NCBI RefSeq assembly: GCF_041146795.1
Contig: NC_135176.1
Span: forward strand, 27,413,786 to 27,477,785
Length of the DNA: 64,000 nucleotides
Direction: 5' to 3'
From: Maylandia zebra
Lineage: Eukaryota; Chordata; Actinopteri; Cichliformes; Cichlidae
Shown here: one piece after another, positions 1 through 11,800 of the stretch
How the letters are laid out: each line of letters starts with the position of its first letter
Position numbering within the stretch: position 1 is the stretch's first letter
The notes under the pieces: generated by a model
The model's input: only the letters and a program-made list of their open reading frames with translations
The model's database searches: none
What the model was told of the DNA's origin: nothing
Program-made: the position numbers and the translations under genes

Positions 1-168
1 GTGCGGCTTCGTAGCCTACCAAAGTCTGATAGATTTTTGAGCGCCGTGTACCACATAAAATCGGTTCGAGGTCTGTAAGCACAACCAGAATTCATACATA
101 AGGCGCACCGGATTATAAAGCGCACTGTCGATTTTGAGGAAATTAAAGGATTTTAAGTGGCTTAAAAA
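1..168. repeat. Fragment of a dispersed teleost MITE-like repeat
   Basis: The stretch around 100-165 (phrases such as AAGGCGCACCGGATTATAA, GCGCACTGTCGATTTT and AAATTAAAGGATTTTAAGTG) matches, from memory, a short non-autonomous DNA-transposon family common in fish genomes. The copy is cut by the window edge, so its ends and any target-site duplication cannot be judged. Confidence 0.5.
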
Positions 169-1792
169 CAGAATAGCAAATATTAGATGACACTAGATCC
201 CTAATTCAGTGTGCATAACAACCTCAAACATACACAGAAAAGGTTCCCCAACATTTTCAGATCGCTGTTATTCTGAAGAAATCTCTGTGTGCAACAGACA
301 AAGTCACAAGTCAGCATTGGGTACCTGTGATCTTCAGGCTTTCAGGCAGAAATGCATTAAATGCAAACATGATTCTGTCATGGAAATCACTACATGGGCT
401 CAGAAATCATTGACCATGAACACAATCTGCTATAAAATCCACAAATGGTACGTTTTCCCAGCTGAAATATTTCAAATTTTTTCTGTTGTATTGTAAATAA
501 AATCTGAGTGAATGATATTTGCATCCGAATTTAAACAGCATCCAGCTGTCCATGAATTAGCGTTGTTTTTCAGATAAATATTTATTCATCACTGTATTTT
601 TTATACACTTAGACACACATAAATGTACGGTATATACAGTTTGATATGAACTTAAGCAAAACAGCCTTAGCTCTCTTAACCAAAACAAAGCCATTCATCT
701 TTTCTCCAAACTGTTCCTGCACAGGTGATCTGCAGAGCACTGCAGCAGCAAAAACCCAAGTATCTCCATTTCATTTGGGATGTTGCTTGTCACTGTTCTA
801 TCAATAATTAAGCTGCATGGCTCACCAAAAAAACCCACATCAGTCAGCAGCATTCAGGCACCGCTTGCTCTCCCTGCCCCTGAATTGATCTGTTTCGGCT
901 AATGTTCATTAGTTTCGCCATGCAAAGAGCTCCATAGCCTACACTTTAGTAAAAGGGCCCAGTGTCTTACAAACCATCCTTTCTAAGAATAGAAGAGCCT
1001 TACTGTGTAGCTCAGTGAAACCAGTGGACCGTGGACTCTCAGGTCTTTGCTGACATCTGGTGTCGGTGAGCAAAAAGAGCAGAGCAATTCTTCACTGCTG
1101 ACCACTTTTAGACTTAGTCAGCACTAACAGAAACCGCACCAGACAGTTTTACTGCTCTCATCAGCAGTGCTGACTGCTGTTGTGTGGAAAAGGGAACATC
1201 CAGTCTTTCAAATTAAAGATGAGAAGATCCCAGATCATATGATTTTTGTTGTTGGATGTTATGGCCCTGTTTTCCTGTCTCAGTTTTCCTATCCCTTTGA
1301 CTGAGAAAAATAATTATGGGATTTGGTGGGGTTTTGTTTTTTTTGTTGTTTTTTTTGACAAAATGTAGTAACCTTCTCAACTACAAGTTAAGCTTTAACT
1401 TAACTTTAAGCAAGCAGCAGAAATGGAAAATATACAATAATAAAGTTTTCCTTATTTTATTTGCTTACTTCAATAATGGATGAAATGTATCAAAAGAATT
1501 AAGCAGCAGAATAATAAATTAAAACTACTAAGTAGATACTGTGGCTTAATTAAAAGTATAGTATATAATGTCTATAAAGCAAGCTCAGTCATTAGCATGG
1601 CTGAAGAGTGATAGGTTTAAGCTACAAACCTATTTGCTGGAACGTTCAAGATAATTTAATTACACAGCAAAGCAAGACACGAGTAGGCAAAGTTCTTTAT
1701 GTTTCTCGTGCACGGGAGAGAACTGGGCAAACGCTGTTCCTTCGCACGACCCCAGTTGCTCTCATCTGCTCCCCCGTAACACTGCTCTTTTA
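169..1792. other. Non-coding stretch, no gene recognised
   Basis: No open frame here resembles a known protein, and no exon with good splice sites and family similarity was found. The DNA is AT-rich with a T-rich run near 1336-1358. It could be an intron of the tlcd3a-like gene, whose final exon lies at 8501, since that gene's earlier exons are not visible in the window. Confidence 0.5.
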
Positions 1793-2149
1793 TTGTATTT
1801 ATTTTACATTCATTCATTCATTCATTTATTTGTTCATTTCCAGGCACAACAAATACCTATATTGAACATAAAATGCACAAAAAAAAAACAAAAATTGCCT
1901 GAAAAAGGAGTGGGACGAAGAAAACTTATTAAATCCCACCCCTATACTCACTCATCAACAAAAAAACAAAACAATATACTTCCCGCAGCTACGCCCATTA
2001 TTGCATACAGTCCCATCAACAGCCCCGGGCGCATACAAGCATCTAAACTGCAGCTCGCAAGCAACAATTAGAGCCTGCATAACTGAATACAGAATATATA
2101 AATTATAAATTACATTACCACAGGTAACAGGCAGTAATAACTACAAGTA

Positions 2150-2231
2150 ACAAACACACACATACACACATACATATACATACATATATATCTACACACA
2201 CATGTACATATATGTACATACATACGCACAG

Positions 2232-2264
<33 letters not shown>
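2150..2264. repeat. CA/TA-rich simple repeat and T-run in the LINE 3' tail
   Basis: 2150-2230 is a mixed ACAC/ACAT/ATAT simple repeat, followed by a run of about 30 T at 2234-2264 (an A-run on the LINE's sense strand). The short open frame across it is low-complexity and is not a gene. Confidence 0.8.
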
Positions 2265-2265
<1 letters not shown>

Positions 2266-2320
2266 AATCCATACCAGCAATGGTAAGAGAACAGACATTA
2301 CAGAGCACACTAAAAAACCA

Positions 2321-5300
2321 TCATTGAGTATACTGTGACCAGACCAACTGTTTGTAGAGAAATTTAAATCTATGAATATTTTTGCATTGTTTCAGTTGTA
2401 AACTCAGACTGTTCCAGATTTTCACACCACATACAGACACACAAAAACCTTTACGGGTTGTTCGAGTTCTGGGTAATTTGAATTCTCCAAATCCTCTAAC
2501 ATTATAAACCTTTTCTCGAATTTCAAATCTAGTTTGTAAATTTGCCGGTAAAAGTTTAGTAAAAGCTTTATACAAAATTATGGATGTATTGTAATTAACC
2601 AGATCCTGGAATTTAAGTAACTTTGCCTGAAGAAAGAATTTGTGAGTATGATCTAGATAACCAGCCTTGTGAATTATACGCAGTGCTCGTTTCTGTACTG
2701 TGACTAATGGATTAGTTGTATTTTTATATGTATTTCCCCACACTTCCACACAATATGTAAGATATGGAAGAACCAGGGTACAGTACAGAGTACGAAGTGC
2801 ATCTTTATCAAGGAATTGTTTCACTTTGTTCAAAACTGCGAGGCTTCTGGAAATTTTGGTTTTTATGTGTCTGACGTGGGGTTTCCATGAAATTTTGTTA
2901 TCAATTACGACTCCCAAAAATTTGTTTTCACTCACATTATCAATTGGTACACCTTCAATGATAATTGGTAATTCTATATTATATTTAAAATTACCAAAAA
3001 ACATTGCTTTAGTTTTATTTATATTTAATGATAATTTATTTATGTCCATCCATTTTTTTATTAATTGTAGCTCCCTGTTTACAGTCATTACAAGATCAGT
3101 ATAATCATCGCTACTGAAAAATATGTTGGTGTCATCTGCGAACAGTATGAGTTTAAGTACTTGAGAAACATCAAAAATATCATTTATGTATACATTGAAA
3201 AGTTTTGGTCCCAACACTGACCCTTGGGGAACACCACATGTAATACCAAGTTTCTCTGAATGGTAATGCCCTATGCTAACATATTGTTCCCGACCCGTTA
3301 GATAACTTTTTAACCAGTTACCAGCTTTCCCTCGAATACCATATCTTTCCAATTTATCCAATAAAATTGAGTGATTAATTGTGTCGAAGGCCTTTTTGAG
3401 ATCAACAAAAATACCAACTGCATATTTATTTTTGTCCAGTGCATCAGTAATTTCTTCTACTGCCTCAATTATCGCCATTGAAGTGGTTCTTTGTTCTGAA
3501 ACCATACTGACCAACATTTATTATTTGATGTTTTTCAAGGAATTTTTCTAATCTTGAATTAAAAAGTTTTTCTAGAATTTTTGAGAATTGAGGCAGTAGA
3601 GAAATAGGCCTATAATTGGTAAAACTATGTTTGTCATTACTTTTATATAGTAGTATTACTTTCGCAATTTTCATTTTTTTTGGAAAACAACCGGACTGAA
3701 ATGATAAATTACAGATATATGTTAAGGGACTAGCAATATTCAGAATAACCTGTTTAACTACAGACATATTTATGTCGTGATAATCCATTGAAGACTTACT
3801 TTTACATTCTAATGTGATATTTATTACTTCTTGCTCATTTGTAGCTGAGAGGAACAGTGATTTTATATTGCTGATATTTTCATTTTTATGACACGGGATG
3901 TCCGCTGCTAGTTCAGGGCCAACATTTATGAAGAATTTATTGAACCCATCGACAATATTACTCATGTTGTGATTTTCACCATTTGCATCAGTAAAATATT
4001 CAGGATATGATGTTCCAGAAGATCCTTGTTTAATTAAGTTGTTTAACACATCCCAAGTTCCTTTTATATTGTTTTTATTTTCATATAATCTTCTTCTATA
4101 ATAAAGTTGTTTGCTCGTTCTTATAATATCAGTCAATTTATTTCTATATGCTTTATATCTTTGTTCCACTTCTTTTGTTTTTACTTTGATAAACTGTTTA
4201 TACAGATTGTTTTTCTTTTTGCAAGCATTAATAATTCCTTTTGTGAGCCAAGGACTTTTTATCTTTTTTTTCTTTGTCATGTGTTCGTTTACAGGACAAT
4301 GTTTATTGTACCACATAGTAAAAATATCTAGGAAATTGTCATAAGCCTTGTCCACATCTGACTCTTCATACACCGAACTCCAATCTTGTTGTGCTAAATC
4401 GAAATTGAAGGCATGAATTGCTTCTTCATTTATTGTTCGCTTTGCTATCATGATCTTGGTATCTATTTTTTTAAAATCACAGTCACACAAAGTAAAAACT
4501 GGTAAGTGGTCAGTTATATCACAGACAAGCAGGCCACTATTAATTTGGAAATCCATGACATTAGTAAAAATATTGTCAATAATAGTGGCGCTATGTGATG
4601 TTATTCTGCTTGGCTTTGTTATTGTTGGATATAGTGATAAGCTGTACATCGTGTCAGTAAAATCATCAATGGCTTTTAACCTTGTTGGGTTTAGCAAATC
4701 AATATTAAAGTCACCACAGATAAATAGTAATTTTTGGTTCACCGAAGCAAACGTTTTTTCTATCCATTCATTAAAAGTGTCAATACTTGAACTGGGTGTC
4801 CGATATATGCAACTTATTATAACATTTCTCTTTTTTTCATTCATGATCTCAATAGTCAAACATTCCAAAATTCCATCAATAGCCATAGACATAGTTGTTA
4901 CAACATTATATTTTATAGAGTTATGAACATATATAGCAACCCCGCCGCCCGCCTTATTTAATCTATTCATGTATTTTAAATCATATCCATTCAAACAAAA
5001 ATCTATTCCTTTATCGACATTGAACCAAGTTTCAGTGATGGCTATAATACTAAAGGGGCGAGAAAATTGTTGCAAATAGTCCTTAATGAAATCAAAATTA
5101 GAGTACATACTTCTGCTGTTAAAGTGAATTAATGAGAGCTTCCCGTCTAGGTTAATTTCTTTTTCATATTGTTCCTGAGTGAAATAATTACAATTTTTAA
5201 CAAAAGTAGAGAGAAAGTTACTTCCAGAATCTATTTCTGGATCTATTATATTATGCTCCTTATGTTCACAATCTAGATCAATTACTTTCTGTTGAAGAAT

Positions 5301-5360
5301 TAATTTCAACATGTCCATGTCATTTCCTGGTGTAATTAGAGATGTTGGTGTATTTATCAT
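2321..5360 (-). pseudogene. LINE ORF2: endonuclease plus reverse transcriptase, broken by a frameshift
   Basis: Two overlapping open frames, 5360-3465 (631 codons) and 3517-2321 (398 codons), together cover one ORF2. The first has an apurinic-type endonuclease fold from about residue 76: the ITETW motif near residue 110, GDFN near 217, a SHSATIIDNIF segment near 258 and DITDHLPV near 281-288. It then enters the fingers of the reverse transcriptase (NYRPISLLP and QYGFR). The second continues the polymerase with VDLKKAFDTINH, GVPQG (95-99), the catalytic FADD box (126-129) and the thumb region. The frame changes near 3485-3500, just after the QYGFR motif, so this copy cannot make full-length ORF2 unless the shift is a sequencing error. 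Motif order is that of CR1/L2-type LINEs. The product would nick target DNA and copy the element RNA at the nick. Confidence 0.85.
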
Positions 5361-5402
5361 TTGATTGTCATTAGAGTTATATATTACCTCGATACATTAG
5401 TG

Positions 5403-6125
5403 TCAGTTGTACTTGTCCAGATCCTCCATGTTCCTCACTATCAGTACTTTTGCCTCTTCTGGTGTCCCGTTTAGCTTAATGAAAATCTTACAGTTTGTTA
5501 CCCATGTATGTTGTATTTTACCATTCTTCTTCAGTTGCCTTGCCTTCCTCGCGATGTCTGCGTTTTTTCGTGTCAGATGCTCATTAATGAAAACATCCGT
5601 GCCTTTCAGTTTGCGTCCTTGTTTCAGCACTGCGACCTTGTTCTTCCGATTGACAAATCTCATAACGACGGCCGGCGGTCTGTCACTCCTCCTGGGCAGT
5701 GAGTGACATGCTTCTATGTGCTCCAGGTCCATCTCTATCCCCTTGCTTTGGAGGAAGGACGCCACCTGTTGCTCCACCGAGCGGGTCTCCTCGTCGCTGG
5801 GCTCCCCGACGTTCCCGGCCACTGCGTGCGCGTACGAGCGCGGCTTGATTTTAATAACGCTGATGACCACGTCGTTCGTACGGGTGTACTGCTCCAGCTC
5901 ATCCACCCGCCGCTCGAGATCCATGATCCGTCTGTCCTTTTCGGCATTTTGGAGGCGTAGCTGTTTTACCTCCTCCAGTAGCCCCAGAAGCAGCTCCTGC
6001 TGCGCCCTGACTGCTGCCACGTCTCCGCACAGCGCTCCGAGGGAGGTTTTAATGTCCTCAACCTCCTCTGGTGTTGGGCCTTTCTTGGGTGGCATACTGA
6101 AGCGAGAGCACGAGGCGGCCACCAC
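5403..6125 (-). CDS. LINE ORF1: coiled-coil nucleic-acid-binding protein
   Basis: An open frame of 240 codons on the - strand ends 42 bases before ORF2 begins. The first ATG is at 6125, but a second at 6095 gives MPPKKGPTPEE, a more natural basic start, so translation may begin there. Residues about 20-80 form a heptad-rich coiled coil (LLEEVKQLRLQ, DLERRVDELEQ). The rest, with VVMRFVNRKNK and GTDVFINEHLTRKN, looks like the RRM-like domain of L1-type ORF1 proteins. Such proteins coat the element RNA as trimers and act as chaperones during retrotransposition. The frame is intact. Similarity is judged from motif style, not from a search. Confidence 0.75.
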   Translation of the reverse strand: MVAASCSRFSMPPKKGPTPEEVEDIKTSLGALCGDVAAVRAQQELLLGLLEEVKQLRLQNAEKDRRIMDLERRVDELEQYTRTNDVVISVIKIKPRSYAHAVAGNVGEPSDEETRSVEQQVASFLQSKGIEMDLEHIEACHSLPRRSDRPPAVVMRFVNRKNKVAVLKQGRKLKGTDVFINEHLTRKNADIARKARQLKKNGKIQHTWVTNCKIFIKLNGTPEEAKVLIVRNMEDLDKYN

Positions 6126-6164
6126 GAGGGACCCGGAAGCGGAATTTCTGATGATGGCGCCTGG

Positions 6165-6420
6165 CTAGGCCTGCTGGCTGATGGAGGAGCCTGGCTGTGG
6201 CCTGCTGGCTGGGCCTGCTGGCTGGGCCTGCTGGCTGATGGTGGAGCCTGGCTGTGGCCTGCTGGCTGGGCCTGCTGGCTGATGGAGGAGCCTGGCTGTG
6301 GCCTGCTGGCTGGGCCTGCTGGCTGATGGTGGAGCCTGGCTGTGGCCTGCTGGCTGTGGCCTGCTGGCTGATGGTGGAGCCTGGCTGTGGCCTGCTGGCT
6401 GATGGTGGAGCCTGGCTGGG
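6165..6420. repeat. Minisatellite forming the 5' leader of the LINE
   Basis: About 255 bp of near-identical tandem units of roughly 31 bp, built around GGCCTGCTGGCTGATGG and GAGCCTGGCTGTGG, with extra insertions of a 13-bp GGGCCTGCTGGCT sub-unit. It sits directly upstream of ORF1 on the LINE's sense strand, so it is most simply the element's repeated 5'UTR/promoter. It is GC-rich, open in several frames by chance, and ends sharply at an AT-rich flank near 6421. Confidence 0.8.
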
Positions 6421-6429
6421 CATGAATAT

Positions 6430-7979
6430 GAATATACATGAATATGCATAGGTTCATTAACATACGACGTCTACATACAAACAAAGAGTACCTTGCCTGT
6501 GTGTTGTGTAAGTGTGTGTGTGAGTGTGGGGTCAGAGTGTGACCCCATAAACAACTTCGCTAACCCTGCTGGTTTGGAAGTCCAACAGTTCATCTAAACA
6601 AAAGGCACTTAGACTAAAACTGACATAGCTACGTTTATCCTACCATAAAACAATAAGAGAAGGTAGACCTCTCCCATGCTCCCAGGATGTGGGCGTGAAT
6701 GCCAGAGCACTCTGGAATGCACACCAAGCCTTTGCAGACTATTAAGGATCACACATATCACTACACAATCGATTATACACCTCTAAGCATATATGGTTAA
6801 ATATTTCTAAGCATAAATGACAATAAGCAATACAAATCGAACAAAGAGTTTTTAAGTTCTCTGCTTTCAGGTCCTCTGCCAGACTGTTAACACCGTTTCA
6901 GTGTATTAGGGTACAAAAGTGAAGCATGAAATCCCACAAATAATTAATATGCATCACACCAAAATGCTGTTAATGTTACTGAGTAAAAAGTGTTGCATTG
7001 TTCAACTACAGTAACCTACTTGTGCACAGTTTGAAGCAACTTTTCTGGAGTCTCTCCCAGCTGTCCAAGGGCGAGAGGCAGGGTACTTCCTGGACACGTC
7101 TCCAGTCTAACACTGGACAATTAACAATTAAAGATGTCCCGATACAACTTTTTCCTTTTCAGATTCAGGTATCTGCCAGAGTTAAAGTAATCCTCACTGT
7201 GAGGCTCAAGGTAAATGGTACTTTACAAACTTAAGAAAATGAAATTCTCCAAGAATATAAATTCACTAAGCTATTAATTCCTTTGGGCTTCTGGAGACAC
7301 CTGGGTGTCACACTGGTGAGGTGTTTGGGGCGTGTCCTACCAGGAGGAGGCCCGGGGCAAACACAGTACACCGTGGAGAGATTACGTGTGTCATCTGGTT
7401 TGAGAATGCCTCGGTGTCCCCAGCTCTACATGCACAGACTGACACATAAATGAAAACCTTCACAAATATATAAACAAACAGAAACCTCTGCTGAGCAGCT
7501 TGCTGGGCAGTGTTATAGCATTTTTATCACTTTAATTTTTGAATCAAACGGTTGACCTTTAAGGAGAGGTCAGAGGTCAAATAGGACATTTTAAACTCGA
7601 TACACTACTTTCTAAATGTTGACAGTGCACACCACACTTGTATGAATCATAGTTTCTAAGTTATAAGGCTTTTTGGCCATTTTTGATCAATAAATCATGA
7701 AGTTAACCTTCAAGACATTTGCAGATGTAAGACATATTTTAATAGACTGTTAACATGACCCCCACTCTACACCCCTACAAAGATTTATCAGAATCCATTC
7801 AAAGCTACCACTTTTACAGGCAGAGTACCGAACATCCACCTGAAACCTAACCTCCTTGGGGGAGGCCATAAAAGCCACTGATATAGTCAGTTAAGTAGCT
7901 CCAAGCTGCTGTCGCTTTGCTGTTACCTTCCTCCATGTTACGTTAGCCCTCCCTGCTAATGACTGCTGCTGATGTGTGA
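6430..7979. other. Non-coding stretch with a fragment of a SINE-like repeat
   Basis: No exon was recognised. A fragment at about 7050-7120 (CAGCTGTCCAAGGGCGAGAG, then GGGTAC and GTCTCCAGTC) is a diverged piece of the same SINE-like repeat seen complete at 31791-32185. The rest is unremarkable AT-rich DNA, likely an intron of the tlcd3a-like gene. Confidence 0.5.
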
Positions 7980-8165
7980 TAATAATAATAATGGATTGGA
8001 TTTATATAGCGCTTTTCAAGGCACCCAAAGCGCTTTACAATTCCACTGTTCATTCACACACTGGTGGAGGCAGCTACCCTGGGATAGACTGACAGAAGTG
8101 AGGCTGCCATATCGCGCCATCGGCCCCTCTGGCCAACACCAGCAGGTGGCCGCCTGCGAAGTCAT
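7980..8165 (+). repeat. Dispersed teleost repeat with an AAT tract at its edge
   Basis: After an (AAT)n tract, the sequence GGATTTATATAGCGCTTTTC followed by AAGCGCTTTACAATTCCAC and a GGTGGAGGCAGCTACCCTGG block is a repeat I recognise from many fish genomes. It ends near TGCGAAGTC at about 8163. A short piece of another repeat (CATGTCTTTGGACTGTGGG) follows at about 8290-8325. Confidence 0.55.
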
Positions 8166-8500
8166 AAAGCGACTGAAATGAATGGATCAGGTGTGGATCA
8201 GCTCGTTGTCACTAAGCTTTGTGAGTCAGGATCAGACCGCCACATCAGATCAGTGCGTCTCCAGTTAGAAATGCCTGTTAACCTGACATGCATGTCTTTG
8301 GACTGTGGGAGGAAGTTGGGGTAATCTCTAATAGATCTCTGGCCTCACATTGGAGTACAGGTCTGCTTTTTACAGACCCAAATGTATATGTGTGGATGAG
8401 TCATCAAAAACAGTTGTAGTTTGGAAAATGTGTTTTCGCTGTGCTCTCTGAACGCATCTCTTCATCTGCAATTCCCTTTTTTCTCTTTTCTCTCCTCCAG

Positions 8501-8815
8501 CTCAGCCTCCAGGACTCCTGGCTGCACAAGCTCAATGGCGGGATGGTCCTCTTCACCTTCTTCATGTGCCGCATCGCCCTCTTCCCGTTCATGTACTGGA
8601 TGTACGGCCGTCACTACAGCATCCCTCTCTACAGCGTGCCCTTCCACCTGCCGCTGTCTGCCAACCTGGGCAACTCGTGCATCTTGGCGCCGCAGGTCTA
8701 CTGGTTCGTCCTGCTGTGCCGAAAGGGCTACCGTCTTTACCAGCGCAGCCGCAGCCCAGCCTCGTCTCCCACGGCCGACACCGCCGCTGTCACTGACAGT
8801 TCAAAAGATGATTGA
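8501..8815 (+). CDS. tlcd3a: TLCD3/FAM57-family protein, last coding exon (partial gene)
   Basis: The exon follows a strong pyrimidine tract and AG at 8499-8500 and runs 104 codons to TGA at 8813-8815. Residues 9-12 (HKLNG), CRIALFPFMYW (23-33) and LAPQVYWFVLLCRK (62-75) match the C-terminal part of the TLC domain of TLCD3A/FAM57A proteins as I remember them; the family members span membranes several times and have been linked to ceramide and other lipid metabolism. Two membrane segments are visible (about 14-36 and 58-74 of the exon), then a short polar Ser/Pro-rich tail ending SSKDD. The paralogue TLCD3B is possible; the location beside crk and ywhae favours TLCD3A. Earlier exons were not found and probably lie left of position 1. 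Confidence 0.8.
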   Translation, partial: LSLQDSWLHKLNGGMVLFTFFMCRIALFPFMYWMYGRHYSIPLYSVPFHLPLSANLGNSCILAPQVYWFVLLCRKGYRLYQRSRSPASSPTADTAAVTDSSKDD

Positions 8816-11800
8816 TACACGGACCACGACCGCTTGCTCTAGCCACACACTCAGCTACTAACGCTCAGCCCAACCATCGTACTGTAGTACACCAGGACTG
8901 CCTGCTCTCGTTCCACAACTCCCGGGCATTTTCCGCACACTTCAACCAACTCCTCTGCCTACGTGGACCTCTCCACCTCCAATCTAACTCTACTACTGAA
9001 GTTTAGTGATTTTAATTTTTTTGGGATGTGACTCTGACCTGGATCTCGCTGAAGTGCTTCACTGTGTCTGAATACATTTACAGCACTGAAAAAAGAAGGA
9101 AAAAAAAAAGATCATGTTTGCTGCACTGCAAGTGAAATGTGGAGCAAACGTACCAGAAACTAAAGAGGAGATACGATCCTTACTCCTACTGTTTACAGCT
9201 GCTGATTGGAAAGTCCTGTTACAGTGTATGTTTGTGGGTGTTATGGCTGGTTTTCATTTAAGAGTAACATGTCAGATAGTTAGATTTCTTTTCAGATCAT
9301 TTTATTTGTCACGCTGGTGACAAGGATTGGGGCCTGTGGTGGGCGGCATGGAAGTTCAGGCAGTGTTAGCAGAGATAGGAAATGAGGAATACGCGTCACC
9401 AAGCAGTTACATCGTTACCTGGTTAATGTGATAGCCTCTGACTTTTCACCAGTTTCTCATAGTGCACGCAATTACCTACACTCTTATTTTCATCAGTGTT
9501 TCCACCCTTCATTTTCAGGTTTATAGTTTTCCATTATCTGTAGGGAACTATTTTTGACACCATGATTGATTAAGAAATGGCCTCTCTCACACAGGGTTTT
9601 TTTTTTTTTTTTTTAAAAGAAAACAGTAATATTGTAATGTCTTGCCCTGAAATAATTTTTTCTTAGGTGTGAAGTTCAGCTCCTAGGCAGATAAAATGTA
9701 AAAAAAAATCATACCTGGTTTAAATTTGGTCGAGGTCATCTTCTCATGGAGTTTTTCCTAAATTTAAATTCTGGATACTTCTACTTGTTCCTCCTCGATG
9801 TGTGGTGGCTCTCCTGCAGTGGATCCAAACTGTAACTGCTTAACTTTTGTTTTGTATTCTCAGTTAAAATGGGGAGCATCGACCACATAAGTGACGCCAG
9901 CACTAAAGTACCACACCGTCTTTAATTGGCCACCAGGAGACGACTTTTCTGGGTGCAGAAAGACTTGGAGGGAGGGATTAGCCCTCACCTCACTTTCTCT
10001 TCGACCGCAATGCTTTCCTGACGACTTTATGGGCTCAAGCGCTAGTTTCAGGGTCAAATTTTATAGTCAATCTAAGGGCCTGAAAGAAGGATTATCCAGG
10101 ATGTGATCACTTGCTCCGCCGCTCTCTCATCACATCTGGTTTTAAAATACCAAGATTGCGACAGCAGGAGCTCTCAGCTTGTAGCTTGATAATTTTGTGA
10201 CGCGAGGGTTGGCTGTGGGGGGTGAAAAGGGGTAGACGGGAGAGGAAGTAAAACAGGAAATAACCAAATGAGAGGTAAACAAGAACTTTAAAAAAAATGG
10301 GTTCAAACTAAGGATCCTTTTGGGACATTTTTCCCTTGTTGCTACACATCCTGCTCTTCTCACCAGTTATGATTCTTGACACAAAAGTTGGATCAATTCA
10401 AAAGAAAACCTGACGTTTGTTCACCTTGAGGTTGACGGTAAGGTGTGAGTGGACAGGAAAGGACTTCCAGTGAGTGATTAAAAAAAAAAAAAAAATAGAA
10501 ACAAGCCCCAACCGAGGTGAACAGTAAGATTAGACCAGTGAACTTTATGCCAGGTATGGTTTCTTTGGGGGGTGGGGGCTTCTGTTCAATGCTTCTGTTT
10601 TTTGCCTCTAAACGTCACTCAGTCCAGTCTGATGGCGTGATGTGGAAGGTACCATGAGGCCCGGTGAAGGTCAAGCGGCTCCCAGCTGAACTCAGGGGCA
10701 AGGTCAGAGTGATAAATGGAGGGGTGTGGCTCATCGGGCCAAACAAACCACAAATAATCAAACAAATACTTCAGATTATTTATATGCACTTGTGTATCAG
10801 GGGTTGCACTCATCACATAGGGGTTTTTAGAGTTACATTAACTATCACTTAAATTAAATATATATCTTGACTAGAATAGAGAGGATCATTTTATTGTGCA
10901 AAATTCCAGTTATTATGAAAGAAATGAAACTTCTTACGAATTAATCAAATCAGAAAACAAAGAATTCTGCGTATTATGCATTAAATGTCCTTTTTTTGTT
11001 TCCTGTAAATTCAGTCTATGCAAAACAAATGTTGGTGCATGTATAACTGAACTAACATCAGGTCATATCAAGCTCACCCATCCCTCATATGATGTGCTCT
11101 TTGCACAGTTTTCTAGGAATCTGTGTTTATCTCTGCTCTACATTTCAGTCTTATTACTGAGTCTTAGTTTTAATTTTTTTATTTATTTATAATTGCGTAA
11201 CGATTAAAAATAACTTCATATTCATTGTTAGTTTGTTTTAGTGCACATGGACACATTAGAGCTGAATCAAAACTCACTAAAAATCCATTTAAATGGAACG
11301 TCGCGCAGCTTACAGCTAACAGGCATGAAGCAAACCGCCTTATGTTAATCCAGAGTTTTTGTGTCTTTGCTTAAAAATCTAAATTGTTGTCTCCCTCTTT
11401 TTGGCAGCTTCCGCCAAGCTGTTGTATAAATGATAAAACATAATGTAACAGTAGTACAAGTTGGAGCACAGAAAGCTTCTGAACTCTTTTGCCCAGATTA
11501 TTGATGGGATCAAAGTGACTGCTCGTGTTAGAAACACATTCTGCATGACAGCTCAAATATTTTCCCTCTGTGAGTCTGATCATCACAACTTGTTGTGAAG
11601 GGGGGAGTTAAAGAAGAAGCCTGTTAGCTGAGCAGCAGTTTGGGTAAGAGGAGGCGAGCCGGGCAGCTGAATGATGGGCTTGTTTGTCGAGGTTGGCTGG
11701 AGTGCGTCAGGGTGCTTTTGTTACTGCAAACATTCCTCGCTCTTTGTGTTGCTTTTCTGCATCTTTCAGCTGAATTTCTCCCACTTTCTCTTTTGATGAT

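Larger units (their letters stand above)
1793..6425 (-). mobile_element. CR1/L2-like non-LTR retrotransposon (LINE), nearly full length
   Basis: Read on the - strand, the order is a tandem-repeat leader (6165-6420), ORF1 (6125-5403), ORF2 with endonuclease and reverse transcriptase (5360-2321), and a 3' untranslated tail. The tail has an A-run (2234-2264), a CA/TA-rich simple repeat (2150-2230), a conserved-looking block near 1890-1945, and a final ATGA-type simple repeat (about 1800-1835). ORF1 is open throughout; ORF2 has one visible frame break near 3485-3500. The ATGA-like tail instead of a plain poly(A) end and the type of ORF2 fit the CR1/L2 group of fish LINEs; clade assignment is by eye. 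No clear target-site duplication was found, which is common in this group. The element is probably young, because most of its coding capacity survives. Confidence 0.8.

Noticed and set aside
2110..2310. Open frame with poly-Lys and VCMCV-type repeats
   Set aside because: Translation of an A-run and a CA/TA simple repeat in the LINE tail.
5966..6484. Open frames rich in HHQPAG/QPAG repeats on the - strand and a matching frame on the + strand
   Set aside because: They are translations of the GC-rich minisatellite in several frames; no single frame is favoured.
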